The position numbers and the translations under genes are program-made. A stretch of 37,692 nucleotides of DNA from Flavobacterium sp. MedPE-SWcel (GTDB taxonomy: Bacteria; Bacteroidota; Bacteroidia; Flavobacteriales; Flavobacteriaceae), in the NCBI GenBank assembly GCA_001874325.1, contig MPCW01000018.1:1-37692 (forward strand), read 5' to 3'. Shown piece after piece: positions 1 through 8,101 of this stretch (within the stretch, counting starts at the first letter, position 1; each line of letters begins with the position of its first letter). Below the pieces are notes generated by a model, which did no database searches, had not been told where the DNA came from, and saw nothing but the letters and a program-made list of their open reading frames with translations.

Positions 1-3000
1 ATGATCCATCGATATCCATTGCTGTTATCATATAGTCACCACCTTCACAACCTTCTTCAAACATCACTGCGATAGCGTTAGTATCTTGTGTTACTTGAAT
101 GTTTTGTGTAGTTGAACAACCATTTACATCTACAGTTACTTCATAAGTTCCAAACTCAGTTGCTTGAATACTTGCTCCTGTTTCTGTTGAAGGTGCTCCA
201 TTTATAGTCCATGCATAGGTTGCATCGGCTGTGTTAAAGTTAGTAGCATTAACAGTTACTGTTAAGTTACTTGCTACACAAGCTACATAAGGACCTCCTA
301 GATCAAATGCAGGGTTAGGTGTAATCGTTACTACAAAACTACTTTCGTCTGTACAGTTTGGTGTTGTTCCAGTTTCTGCATAGATATGGATAGTTTGTGT
401 ACTTGTTATTACATCTCCTGCAACTAGTGCAGTTCCTGCTCCTCCAGCTTCTGTAAAGTAATTACCTACTGTAAGTGGCTCTAGTGTATAACTGTTACAT
501 TCGGTAACATCAGCTAATACATCAGCTACTGGGCTTGGTGTAATTGTTACTACAAAACTATCTTCATCAGTACAGTTTGGTGTTGTTCCCGTTTCTGCAT
601 AGATATAAATTGTTTGTGTAGTTGTTATATCATCACCTTCGTTAAGCATTGTTCCTGCTCCTCCAGCTTCTGTATAGTAGTTACCTACTGTAAGTGCTGG
701 TAGTGTATAGCTATCACATGCGCTTTGATCGCCTGGTGTTATTACAATTGGGCTTGGTGTAATTGTTACTACAAAACTACTTTCGTCTGTACATTCTGGT
801 GTTGTTCCAGATGTTGCATAGATATGGATAGTTTGTGTACTTGTTATTACTTCTCCTGCAGCTAGTGCAGTTCCTGCTCCTCCAGCTTCTGTAAAGTAGT
901 TACCTACTGTAAGTGGTTCTAGTGTATAACTATCACATGCTGTTACATCAGTTAATACATCAGCAACTGGTACTGGTATTGTAGTTACTTCTATTTCTTC
1001 TGTTCCTACACATCCTGCGTTGTTTACTGTTACAGTATAAACTCCAGGGTCAGTTACAGAGATAGATTGAGTTGTAAGACCAAGGTCTGTTGTTCCAAGC
1101 ATCCATGAGTATGATACATCTGTTGATGTTGGGTCAAAGTTACCTGCAATGTTAGATAGTGTTAATTCGAATGGTACAATTAAATAACAATCTGAACCAT
1201 CTTGACTAATTCTGATATAAATCGTTTCACTAGCATTTGTAGTGTACGTTTCTGGAAGGTTATCATCTAAACCTAATTCAGCAGCTTCTTCTGTTGCATA
1301 GAATGTAAATGTAAATCCAGTGGTGTCATCCATAAGTCCTTCTAAACTTTCTGTAAGATCGAATGTAATATCTTCTCCTGTAGAACAAGCACTTAAATCT
1401 TGAGCTTCATTTGCTACAATAGGATCAAAGAACTCAATTGTTTTTTCTGAATCTACAGAGCAGTTCGTATTTTCGAATATAACCTCTACTAGATAATCTC
1501 CACTTTCTGTAACAGTTATACTAGGTTCTGTTGCATCTTCAATAGCTTCTCCATCTAAGAACCATTGGAAATCATAAGTGTCTGGATCCATTTCTGTATC
1601 AAGTACTATTTCATCTCCTGCACAAGCTCCGTTACCACCTTCAATAGTTAAATCATCTCCTAAATCAGGAGCTCCAATAGCAAAACTACCTCCATCAAGG
1701 AATACCGCAGAGTTTACAGCAGAATCTTGATAATCGGCGATTACTAATTTAATATGATATGACTCTCCAGGTGTTACCGCTGCCGATGCAACCATTTGAA
1801 CTGTTTGTCCATTATACCCAATTGTTGATGCATTTGGATTATCTTGGTTAAACACATCAAAATAAATCTCATTAGCAGATTCACATCCTGCATTATATTC
1901 ATTATCTCTAATATTAACTACAGATACTGGGATTGTAGTTCCTGGTATTACAGCTAGGTTATCACCATCTACAGATGTAGTAGGTCCTGTAAGTATAAAT
2001 GCAAATGCATCTGAGAAGTTACATTGGAATGTACCATACTCATCTGAAGCAAATAAGAAGTTAAAACTTAGTTCATCTATAAATGGTACAAAATCAAATT
2101 CAAGTATCGTTGCATTATTCAACGCACCTGTATTACCTCCCTCAGCAATAATTGCTGAAAGATCAGCATCTCCAGGCCATCCACCATTATCAAATGTATC
2201 ATTTCCAGGCCATGGTCCAGGAGCTCCTGTTATTCCTCCTGTCGCCATTACAATACCTTGAGAGAATGGGAATGGGGAAGTACCATCTTGATCGTGGAAG
2301 TAACCAATACTATTAGCTTGACCGAAGTCAGAACCAGATGTAGAGGTTATATTAGAAACAAGTGCACAATCTACCCCAATAAGTACATCTTGTACTAGCT
2401 CTTCTATTGTATATTCTGTATCGTTAACTCCAATTGGCACAGCTGGTGTTGTTACACACACTTCAAAACTTGTTAATGCTGTTGGATCGAAGAAGAAGTT
2501 AGCATATACCATTACATAATAAGTATTACCAACAACAAGATCTGTTACTGATTGATTAGCTCCTCCACAAGATAGCTGTGTAAGAGTACCACAATCGTCT
2601 CCTTCAAAAAGTACTTGTTGTAAAAACACTCCTCCTTGAATATTATTTATACTAATAGCATGAGTAGTAGATTCTGCTACAAAAGAATACCAAACATCAT
2701 AATCTGGAACTCCAAATGAACATGTTTGTGCTACTCCTGAAGCTGTTGCTCCTGTAATAGTACCTGTGGCAAATTCATCACACTCAAAACCTGCATTTAC
2801 AGGAATATCAATAGCATCCTCACAGTCATCATTAGCAATTTCTGTTACAAATATAAATGGTCCAGACCAGTAGCTAAGATCATCCTCAGCACAAACCGCT
2901 CTTACATAAAATTCATAAGGTGTAGACGGCTCAAGGCCTTCATATATATATGGTGGGTTTTCTGTAACAACAGTAACCTCTGTTTCATCAGTTGGCTCTC

Positions 3001-6000
3001 CTGTTTCAGGCGCTTGTACTACAACTTCCCATGTATCTTCTGAACCTGATGATGTCCATGTAAGCTCTGCTGAAGTTGTTGTTACACTTACAACATCTAA
3101 ATCAATTGGTTCTGGACATGTTGGTATATCTTGTATAATTACATTATCAATATATAATCTCCATCCATCAAGCCCCCCATTTGGCACATGCCATGCAATG
3201 TTTACAGGTCCTGATATTAATGCATCTGCAGCATCGTCAAGAATCACAATATATTCTATATAATCTGTATTATCATACTCTGCTGAAGGAACAAGTTCTA
3301 ACGTAAAATCAGCTATAGCTGTTCCTGTAGTAGATAATAATACTTCAAAATCATTTGGTTCAAAACCAGACTGTACTCTCTGGTGGAATTTAAGTCTCTG
3401 ATTACCTGTAAGTAATATTGTTGGAGAAATTAACCAATCATCATTATTACCATTATTAAAATCTGTTGTAATCGCTGCTGACTGATCTCCTTCATATGGG
3501 TTAAATGCATAATCCATGTTCCACGAATCATTATCACCATTTTCATTTACTACTGTCCAACAGTTTTGTGTTTCAGAATCTGTATTAAATCCTTCGAAGA
3601 AAGGAACTGGGAATGGATCACAAGCTGTTGTGAAAGTAATAGGTCCTACCCAGTTACTTAAATCATCAACACCACAATTTGCTCTCACATAAACTTCGTA
3701 CTCTGTATTAGACGTAAGCCCTTCAGCAGTATGTTCTGAATCTCCTGTTACATCAACCACAGGTGTTGCATCTGTAGGCTCACCAGTGCCTGGTGCTTGC
3801 ACTACAATTTCCCAATCTGTTTCAAGAAAACCAGGTTCCCAATCAATATCTGCTGATATATTAGCAGCACTTATTAGTGATAGATCTGTAGGATCTGGAC
3901 ATGATGGTATATCTTCAACTATTACATTATCAACATATAGTCTCCATCCATCAAGACCATCAGCAGGCACATGCCATCCAATATTTACGTTACCTGTAAT
4001 TGGTGTATTAGTACCATCAACTAGGTTTACAATATATTCTACATAATCAGTATTACCGTATGATGCAAAAGGAATAAGTTCTATTGTAAAGTTGGCCGCA
4101 TCAGTACCTGTAGTAGAAACAAATACCTCAAAATCATTCGGTTCAAATGCCGACTGCACTCTTTGGTGGAATTTCAATCGTTGATTACCTGTAAGAGTAA
4201 TTGTTGGTGAAATTAACCAATCGTCATTATTACCATTATTAAAATCTGTTGTAATCGCTGCTGATTGATCTCCTTCAAATGAATTAAATGCATAATCCAT
4301 ATTCCAAGTATCATTATCATCATTTGCATTTAATACTGTCCAACAGTTTTGTGTTGTAGAGTCTGTATTAAATCCTTCAAAGAAAGGCACTGGGAACGGA
4401 TCACAAGCAGTAGTAAACTCAAATGGCCCTATCCAATTACTTAAATCATCAACACCACAATTTGCTCTTACATAGTACTCATAAACAGTATTTGATGTAA
4501 GACCATCAGCAGTATATTCAGGATCTGTAGTTACATCAACCACAGGCGTTGCATCTGTTGGTTCACCAGTACCTGGCGCCTGAACTACAACTTCCCAATC
4601 TGTTTCATTAAAACCAGCAGTCCAAGAAAGATCTACTGAAGTAGGCTGGAAGTTACCTGCCGTTAAATCTGTAGGATCTGGACATGATGGTATATCTTCA
4701 ACTATTACATTATCAATATAAAGTCTCCATCCGTCAAGACCTCCATTTGGCACATGCCATGCGATATTTACATCTCCTGATATTGCTGTGTTTGTACCAT
4801 CAACAATATTTACGATATATTCTAAATATCCATTATTATTATATGTTGCAAGAGGTATTAGTGTTATTGTAAAATCAGCAGGATCAGCTCCTGTAGTAGA
4901 AACTAGTACTTCAAAATCATTCGGTTCGAATGTTGACTGTACTCTCTGGTGGAATTTCAATCGTTGATTACCCGTAAGTGTAAGTGTTGGTGAAATTAAC
5001 CAGTCATCATTATTTCCATTATTAAAATCTGTAGTTATGGCTGCTGATTGATCTCCGTCAAAAGAGTTAAAAGCATAATCCATATTCCACTCATCATTAT
5101 CATCATTCACGTTAAGCACTGTCCAACATAACTCAGTAGTAGAATCTGAGTTGAATCCTTCATAAAATGGTACACTTAATGCGCCACAAGTTGTTCCGAA
5201 TAAATAAGGACCAGCCCATGCACTAAAGTTACCATCGTTACAATCAGCTCTTACATAGTACTCATATAAAGTAGATTCTGTTAATCCGTCTGCAAGGTAG
5301 TCTGTGTTAGTAGCTATCGTTGTACCCGCTCCTACTGGTATACCTGAACCTGCTGTTTGTACAACTATTTCCCATGAAGTAGCACTACTCGGGTTTGTCC
5401 AAGATAAGTTAGCTGAAGTTTGTGTTATACCTGTAGTAGGCTCTCCTACTGGAGGCGCACAAAATACTTGTTGCACTGTAAGTGTATAATCTGTTGATTG
5501 TGGCGCAGCCCAAGTAGAAATAACAAAATAATACGTTTGTCCTGCTGTTACAGCTAATTCAGGTATAGAAACTGGATTTCCGGCAAAACCACCTACTCCT
5601 CCATCTAAACAAGCTACACCAATATCAGCACAATCATCATATACAAATAAACCAGCATAGTTACCAGTATCTGTCATGTCAATACTTATAGTACCATCGG
5701 CAGCAGCTGTATAAGAATACACTACATCATCTCCATTAAGATATCCAAAAGTACTACCACAACCTGTAGCTCCAGGGCTACCATTATAATCATCTCCGTA
5801 ACCAGATGTGTTATCTGTTGCAGAATAAGGTAAAGCACCTATTTCTATAGAAGCCTCACAAGTAGCACCAAGCGCAACTGTACTAAAAAAGAATGGACCA
5901 ACCCACTCACTCACATTAGTACCATCGCCATTACAACGTGCACGTAAATAATATTTATATTCTGTACTTTCTGTAAGAGCAGTAGCATTGTAAGGAGAAT

Positions 6001-6709
6001 CTCCATCATATACAACACCAGCACCAGAAGGTATCGCTGCAGCAGGAATTAATTCTATTTCCCAAGATCCAGCAGCACTTGGATTATTCCAAGTAAGATC
6101 AGCAGTAGTAAGACCTATATTTTCAGCTCCAAGATCTGTAGGAGGTAAACATTGTTCAACAACACTAACGTTGTCTACTAACCAACGGTCACCATTATCT
6201 CCAGCCATTACAAAAGCTACATAGACATCTGAAGTTACAAAACCAGCAGGTATATCTGCTATGATTTCTGTATAAACTGTTTGAGCTGGATTAATCTCAA
6301 GCTCTGTCCACTCTTGCACCTGAGTATAACCATCAAGATCTGTAGGATCTCCATCGGTAATCATTAAACGGTACAAAGAACCATTATCTCCCCCAAGGCT
6401 AAGTCGAGAGAAAAAACGAACCTGTGGATTACTAGGAACATTAAACTGAGGTGTTATTAACCAATCCTCAGGAATATCCACTGCTACATTCTCTTTATTA
6501 AGGTAAGCTGCATGAGCTCCTTCATAGGACGGTTGAGTAGTCACCCCCGTCGCTTGCTGCCATACCACAGCTGGCCCCACACCATTATCATCAATGGTCC
6601 ATCCGGCAGGGGGAAATGTACCAGTCTCATCAAAGCCTTCTTCCGCCAATTGTGCAAAAGCACAAAAGGACGATAGTAGCATGAAGAGCATAAGAGTAAT
6701 TTTTTTCAT
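1..6709 (-). CDS. Giant modular secreted adhesin-like protein, N-terminal part (C-terminus outside window)
   Basis: The frame is open from an ATG at 6709 to the window edge (2236 codons, no stop). Residues 1-20 are a signal peptide (MKKITLML..., cleavage after AFAQ). Domain order with approximate residues: choice-of-anchor J / cleaved adhesin (24-180), fibronectin III (182-280), PPC-like (284-414), fibronectin III (415-505), three J plus fibronectin III modules of 261 residues each (507-1288), second PPC-like (1289-1420), choice-of-anchor L (1424-1675, with GIVMATGGI and FLFASDEYG), Ig-like (1680-1760), further Ig/PKD-like segments, three 73-residue repeats (1912-2130), and another Ig-like domain. 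Proteins of this kind in Flavobacteriaceae are normally exported by type IX secretion and end in a C-terminal sorting domain, which would lie off-window. A role in adhesion or gliding is inference. The first J copy is clearly divergent from the other three. Confidence 0.9.
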   Translation of the reverse strand, partial: MKKITLMLFMLLSSFCAFAQLAEEGFDETGTFPPAGWTIDDNGVGPAVVWQQATGVTTQPSYEGAHAAYLNKENVAVDIPEDWLITPQFNVPSNPQVRFFSRLSLGGDNGSLYRLMITDGDPTDLDGYTQVQEWTELEINPAQTVYTEIIADIPAGFVTSDVYVAFVMAGDNGDRWLVDNVSVVEQCLPPTDLGAENIGLTTADLTWNNPSAAGSWEIELIPAAAIPSGAGVVYDGDSPYNATALTESTEYKYYLRARCNGDGTNVSEWVGPFFFSTVALGATCEASIEIGALPYSATDNTSGYGDDYNGSPGATGCGSTFGYLNGDDVVYSYTAAADGTISIDMTDTGNYAGLFVYDDCADIGVACLDGGVGGFAGNPVSIPELAVTAGQTYYFVISTWAAPQSTDYTLTVQQVFCAPPVGEPTTGITQTSANLSWTNPSSATSWEIVVQTAGSGIPVGAGTTIATNTDYLADGLTESTLYEYYVRADCNDGNFSAWAGPYLFGTTCGALSVPFYEGFNSDSTTELCWTVLNVNDDNDEWNMDYAFNSFDGDQSAAITTDFNNGNNDDWLISPTLTLTGNQRLKFHQRVQSTFEPNDFEVLVSTTGADPADFTITLIPLATYNNNGYLEYIVNIVDGTNTAISGDVNIAWHVPNGGLDGWRLYIDNVIVEDIPSCPDPTDLTAGNFQPTSVDLSWTAGFNETDWEVVVQAPGTGEPTDATPVVDVTTDPEYTADGLTSNTVYEYYVRANCGVDDLSNWIGPFEFTTACDPFPVPFFEGFNTDSTTQNCWTVLNANDDNDTWNMDYAFNSFEGDQSAAITTDFNNGNNDDWLISPTITLTGNQRLKFHQRVQSAFEPNDFEVFVSTTGTDAANFTIELIPFASYGNTDYVEYIVNLVDGTNTPITGNVNIGWHVPADGLDGWRLYVDNVIVEDIPSCPDPTDLSLISAANISADIDWEPGFLETDWEIVVQAPGTGEPTDATPVVDVTGDSEHTAEGLTSNTEYEVYVRANCGVDDLSNWVGPITFTTACDPFPVPFFEGFNTDSETQNCWTVVNENGDNDSWNMDYAFNPYEGDQSAAITTDFNNGNNDDWLISPTILLTGNQRLKFHQRVQSGFEPNDFEVLLSTTGTAIADFTLELVPSAEYDNTDYIEYIVILDDAADALISGPVNIAWHVPNGGLDGWRLYIDNVIIQDIPTCPEPIDLDVVSVTTTSAELTWTSSGSEDTWEVVVQAPETGEPTDETEVTVVTENPPYIYEGLEPSTPYEFYVRAVCAEDDLSYWSGPFIFVTEIANDDCEDAIDIPVNAGFECDEFATGTITGATASGVAQTCSFGVPDYDVWYSFVAESTTHAISINNIQGGVFLQQVLFEGDDCGTLTQLSCGGANQSVTDLVVGNTYYVMVYANFFFDPTALTSFEVCVTTPAVPIGVNDTEYTIEELVQDVLIGVDCALVSNITSTSGSDFGQANSIGYFHDQDGTSPFPFSQGIVMATGGITGAPGPWPGNDTFDNGGWPGDADLSAIIAEGGNTGALNNATILEFDFVPFIDELSFNFLFASDEYGTFQCNFSDAFAFILTGPTTSVDGDNLAVIPGTTIPVSVVNIRDNEYNAGCESANEIYFDVFNQDNPNASTIGYNGQTVQMVASAAVTPGESYHIKLVIADYQDSAVNSAVFLDGGSFAIGAPDLGDDLTIEGGNGACAGDEIVLDTEMDPDTYDFQWFLDGEAIEDATEPSITVTESGDYLVEVIFENTNCSVDSEKTIEFFDPIVANEAQDLSACSTGEDITFDLTESLEGLMDDTTGFTFTFYATEEAAELGLDDNLPETYTTNASETIYIRISQDGSDCYLIVPFELTLSNIAGNFDPTSTDVSYSWMLGTTDLGLTTQSISVTDPGVYTVTVNNAGCVGTEEIEVTTIPVPVADVLTDVTACDSYTLEPLTVGNYFTEAGGAGTALAAGEVITSTQTIHIYATSGTTPECTDESSFVVTITPSPIVITPGDQSACDSYTLPALTVGNYYTEAGGAGTMLNEGDDITTTQTIYIYAETGTTPNCTDEDSFVVTITPSPVADVLADVTECNSYTLEPLTVGNYFTEAGGAGTALVAGDVITSTQTIHIYAETGTTPNCTDESSFVVTITPNPAFDLGGPYVACVASNLTVTVNATNFNTADATYAWTINGAPSTETGASIQATEFGTYEVTVDVNGCSTTQNIQVTQDTNAIAVMFEEGCEGGDYMITAMDIDGS
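318..974 (-). repeat. Three tandem 219-nt (73-residue) coding repeats
   Basis: Equivalent landmarks (ggtgtaatYg) recur at 318, 537 and 756, and the related ggtattgtag sits at 975, so each unit is exactly 219 nt. Each encodes a domain with the pattern VADVLxDVTxCxSYTLEPLT, then VGNYxTEAGGAGT, then QTIxIYAxxGTTPxCTDE. The first and third units in the protein are closest to each other; the middle one differs most at its N-terminal edge (IVITPGDQSAC) and around MLNEGDD. Confidence 0.9.
2845..5190 (-). repeat. Three tandem 783-nt coding modules (anchor J plus fibronectin III)
   Basis: The EGFNxDS landmark of the J domain falls at 5154, 4371 and 3588, and the CPDPTDL-type start of the fibronectin III domain at 4674, 3891 and 3108. 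All intervals are exactly 783 nt (261 codons). Long DNA stretches are near identical between copies (for example those encoding DQSAAITTDFNNGNNDDWLI), which suggests recent duplication or gene conversion. Confidence 0.9.
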
Positions 6710-6934
6710 AGAAATTTACTTTTAGTAGTTTATGTTATAAGAAAGCGAAAATTAAGAAAAAAAAACAATCGTACCGCTTAAAAATTATACATAATTTAAC
6801 TTTTATTTAAAAAAAACAAAATTATAATATTTTGTTATGAATATAAAAAAGCCTTTTATTTTGTTATGGAACACCCTTCTAAACCTTTATTTTATTGAAT
6901 AGTCTTGCTATCTTTGACCTCTTATTTAGAAAAA
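6710..6934. other. Divergent intergenic region, adhesin / lpxH
   Basis: Very AT-rich. It holds the lpxH -7 element at 6909-6916, a possible minus-strand -7 element TAATTTTG at 6817-6824 for the adhesin (no good -33 partner seen), and an 11-nt direct repeat ATTTTGTTATG at 6829-6839 and 6858-6868. No small gene or RNA is evident. Confidence 0.5.
6909..6916 (+). promoter_or_regulatory. -7 promoter element TATCTTTG of lpxH
   Basis: Exact match to the Bacteroidota consensus TAnnTTTG. It overlaps the upstream in-frame TTG at 6905, so that codon cannot be the translation start; transcription should begin near 6922-6924, just before the ATG at 6935. Confidence 0.65.
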
Positions 6935-7687
6935 ATGACTCGTTTGAAAAAAATATATTTCGCATCTGATCAACATTTTGGAGCTCCAACACCCGAAAAG
7001 AGCTTCCCGAGAGAGCAAAAGTTTGTAGCTTGGCTAGATGAAGTTAAAAAAGATGCTGAGGCAATTTTTCTTCTTGGAGATCTTTTTGACTTCTGGTTTG
7101 AATATAAAACAGTAGTACCGAGAGGGTTCGTTAGAGTACTTGGTAAACTAGCTGAACTTAAAGATTCAGGCATACCTATTTACTTCTTTATAGGTAACCA
7201 TGACTTATGGATGAATGATTATTTTGAAAAAGAACTTAATATACCTGTATATCATAAACCAAAAGAATTTGTATTTAACAACAAATCATTTCTTATAGGG
7301 CATGGTGATGGTTTAGGACCTGGAGATAAAGGCTATAAAAGGATGAAAAAGGTTTTTACTAATCCTTTTTCTAAATGGCTTTTTAGATGGCTACACCCAG
7401 ACATTGGTGTTAGACTAGGACAATATCTTTCGGTTAAAAACAAACTAATTTCTGGCGATGAAGATGTGAAGTTTTTAGGTGAAGAAAACGAATGGCTAGT
7501 GCTTTACAGTAAACGTAAACTAGAAACTAAACATTATGATTATTTTGTGTTTGGCCACCGCCACTTACCTATGATTATAGATCTAAACGAAAAATCTAAA
7601 TATGCCAATCTAGGCGATTGGATAGGTTATTTTACTTATGGTGTTTTTGACGGTGAAAATTTTGAATTAAAAGAATTCAAAAACTAA
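6935..7687 (+). CDS. lpxH: UDP-2,3-diacylglucosamine diphosphatase (calcineurin-like phosphoesterase)
   Basis: Cleaves UDP-2,3-diacylglucosamine to lipid X plus UMP in lipid A synthesis, at the inner face of the cytoplasmic membrane. The protein has 250 residues. The metallophosphatase motifs are in order: SDQH (D12, H14), GDLFD (48-52), GNHD (87-90), GHGD (122-125) and GHRH (207-210), the normal LpxH set. ATG 6935 was chosen over the in-frame TTG at 6905 because a -7 promoter element lies on top of the TTG and MTRLKKIYFASDQHFG is a compact N-terminus. The gene runs convergently into the small Cys-cluster gene, overlapping it by 4 nt. The family is clear; LpxH rather than another phosphoesterase is favoured by the motif spacing and length. 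Confidence 0.87.
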   Translation: MTRLKKIYFASDQHFGAPTPEKSFPREQKFVAWLDEVKKDAEAIFLLGDLFDFWFEYKTVVPRGFVRVLGKLAELKDSGIPIYFFIGNHDLWMNDYFEKELNIPVYHKPKEFVFNNKSFLIGHGDGLGPGDKGYKRMKKVFTNPFSKWLFRWLHPDIGVRLGQYLSVKNKLISGDEDVKFLGEENEWLVLYSKRKLETKHYDYFVFGHRHLPMIIDLNEKSKYANLGDWIGYFTYGVFDGENFELKEFKN

Positions 7688-8034
7688 TTATAACACACCT
7701 CATTTATATAATCATTTAACTGAAGGTTAAAAAGCGTTCCTTTTACAAGATCTTTTATATAAAAAAGCTCTTGTTTAGAGACTGCCACATCTATAGCTTT
7801 TATTGGTGTTTTAAGTAACACTTTACCACAACCTTCTTTACAGCAACCTGCACAGCCTTGCTTTTTACTAGTTGACTCTATTAAAAAACTGAACTGTAAA
7901 AGTTCTTCTGGCAATAGATAAAAACCTGTCTCCTTAAATATAAGTTGCACACGTTGCGTTAACACCTCTTCGTTTCTTATCCAGTAAAATGCTAAACCGA
8001 AGTCATTATGATATATTTGTTGAATCTCTTTCAT
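7684..8034 (-). CDS. Small Cys-cluster protein, unknown function
   Basis: A soluble protein of 116 residues, with no signal peptide or membrane segment. Its distinctive feature is a compact cluster in mid-protein, CAGCCKEGC, which looks like a metal or Fe-S/thiol site; a further Cys is three residues from the C-terminus. The rest is mixed helix/strand with many aromatics (FYWIRNEEVLTQRV at the N-terminus). I do not recognise a characterised family; I believe similar small proteins occur across Bacteroidota, but this is from memory. It lies directly downstream of recJ but has its own promoter, which sits between two Fur-like palindromes (8034-8084), so metal-responsive control is a reasonable inference. 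Its stop overlaps the end of lpxH by 4 nt on the other strand. Confidence 0.75.
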   Translation of the reverse strand: MKEIQQIYHNDFGLAFYWIRNEEVLTQRVQLIFKETGFYLLPEELLQFSFLIESTSKKQGCAGCCKEGCGKVLLKTPIKAIDVAVSKQELFYIKDLVKGTLFNLQLNDYINEVCYN

Positions 8035-8050
8035 TTAGAATGATTTTAAA
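8034..8050. promoter_or_regulatory. Fur-like palindrome, proximal copy
   Basis: TTTAGAAT-G-ATTTTAAA is an 8-1-8 dyad with one mismatch, the geometry used by Fur-family repressors. It ends at the start codon of the small Cys-cluster gene and covers the expected transcription start. Confidence 0.5.
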
Positions 8051-8058
8051 CAAATGTA
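8051..8058 (-). promoter_or_regulatory. -7 promoter element TACATTTG of the Cys-cluster gene
   Basis: Exact TAnnTTTG match on the minus strand, lying exactly between two Fur-like palindromes. No TTG is present at the ideal -33 distance, which fits a promoter needing or resisting a regulator. Confidence 0.55.
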
Positions 8059-8067
8059 ATTATTTTA

Positions 8068-8084
8068 TTTAAAACCATTCTAAA
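8068..8084. promoter_or_regulatory. Fur-like palindrome, distal copy
   Basis: TTTAAAAC-C-ATTCTAAA is an 8-1-8 dyad with two mismatches. As a 17-mer it is the reverse complement of the proximal copy with a single difference. It lies over the expected -33 region of the Cys-cluster gene and downstream of the recJ stop. Confidence 0.45.
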
Positions 8085-8101
8085 TAAATGTGTTTTATTT
8101 C

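Noticed and set aside
318..974. Regular repeats as a CRISPR array
   Set aside because: Units are 219 nt with no spacer pattern, and all lie in one open coding frame.
3786..4046. Plus-strand reading frame opposite the adhesin, and similar ones at 4684 and 5304
   Set aside because: Composition is the complement of the repeat modules; no promoter or family signal.
6905..6934. Upstream TTG start for lpxH
   Set aside because: The TATCTTTG -7 element lies on these codons, so they are not in the mRNA.
8034..8084. Inverted repeat as a recJ terminator
   Set aside because: No T run follows the stem on the minus strand, the loop holds a consensus -7 element, and each arm is itself palindromic; an operator fits better.
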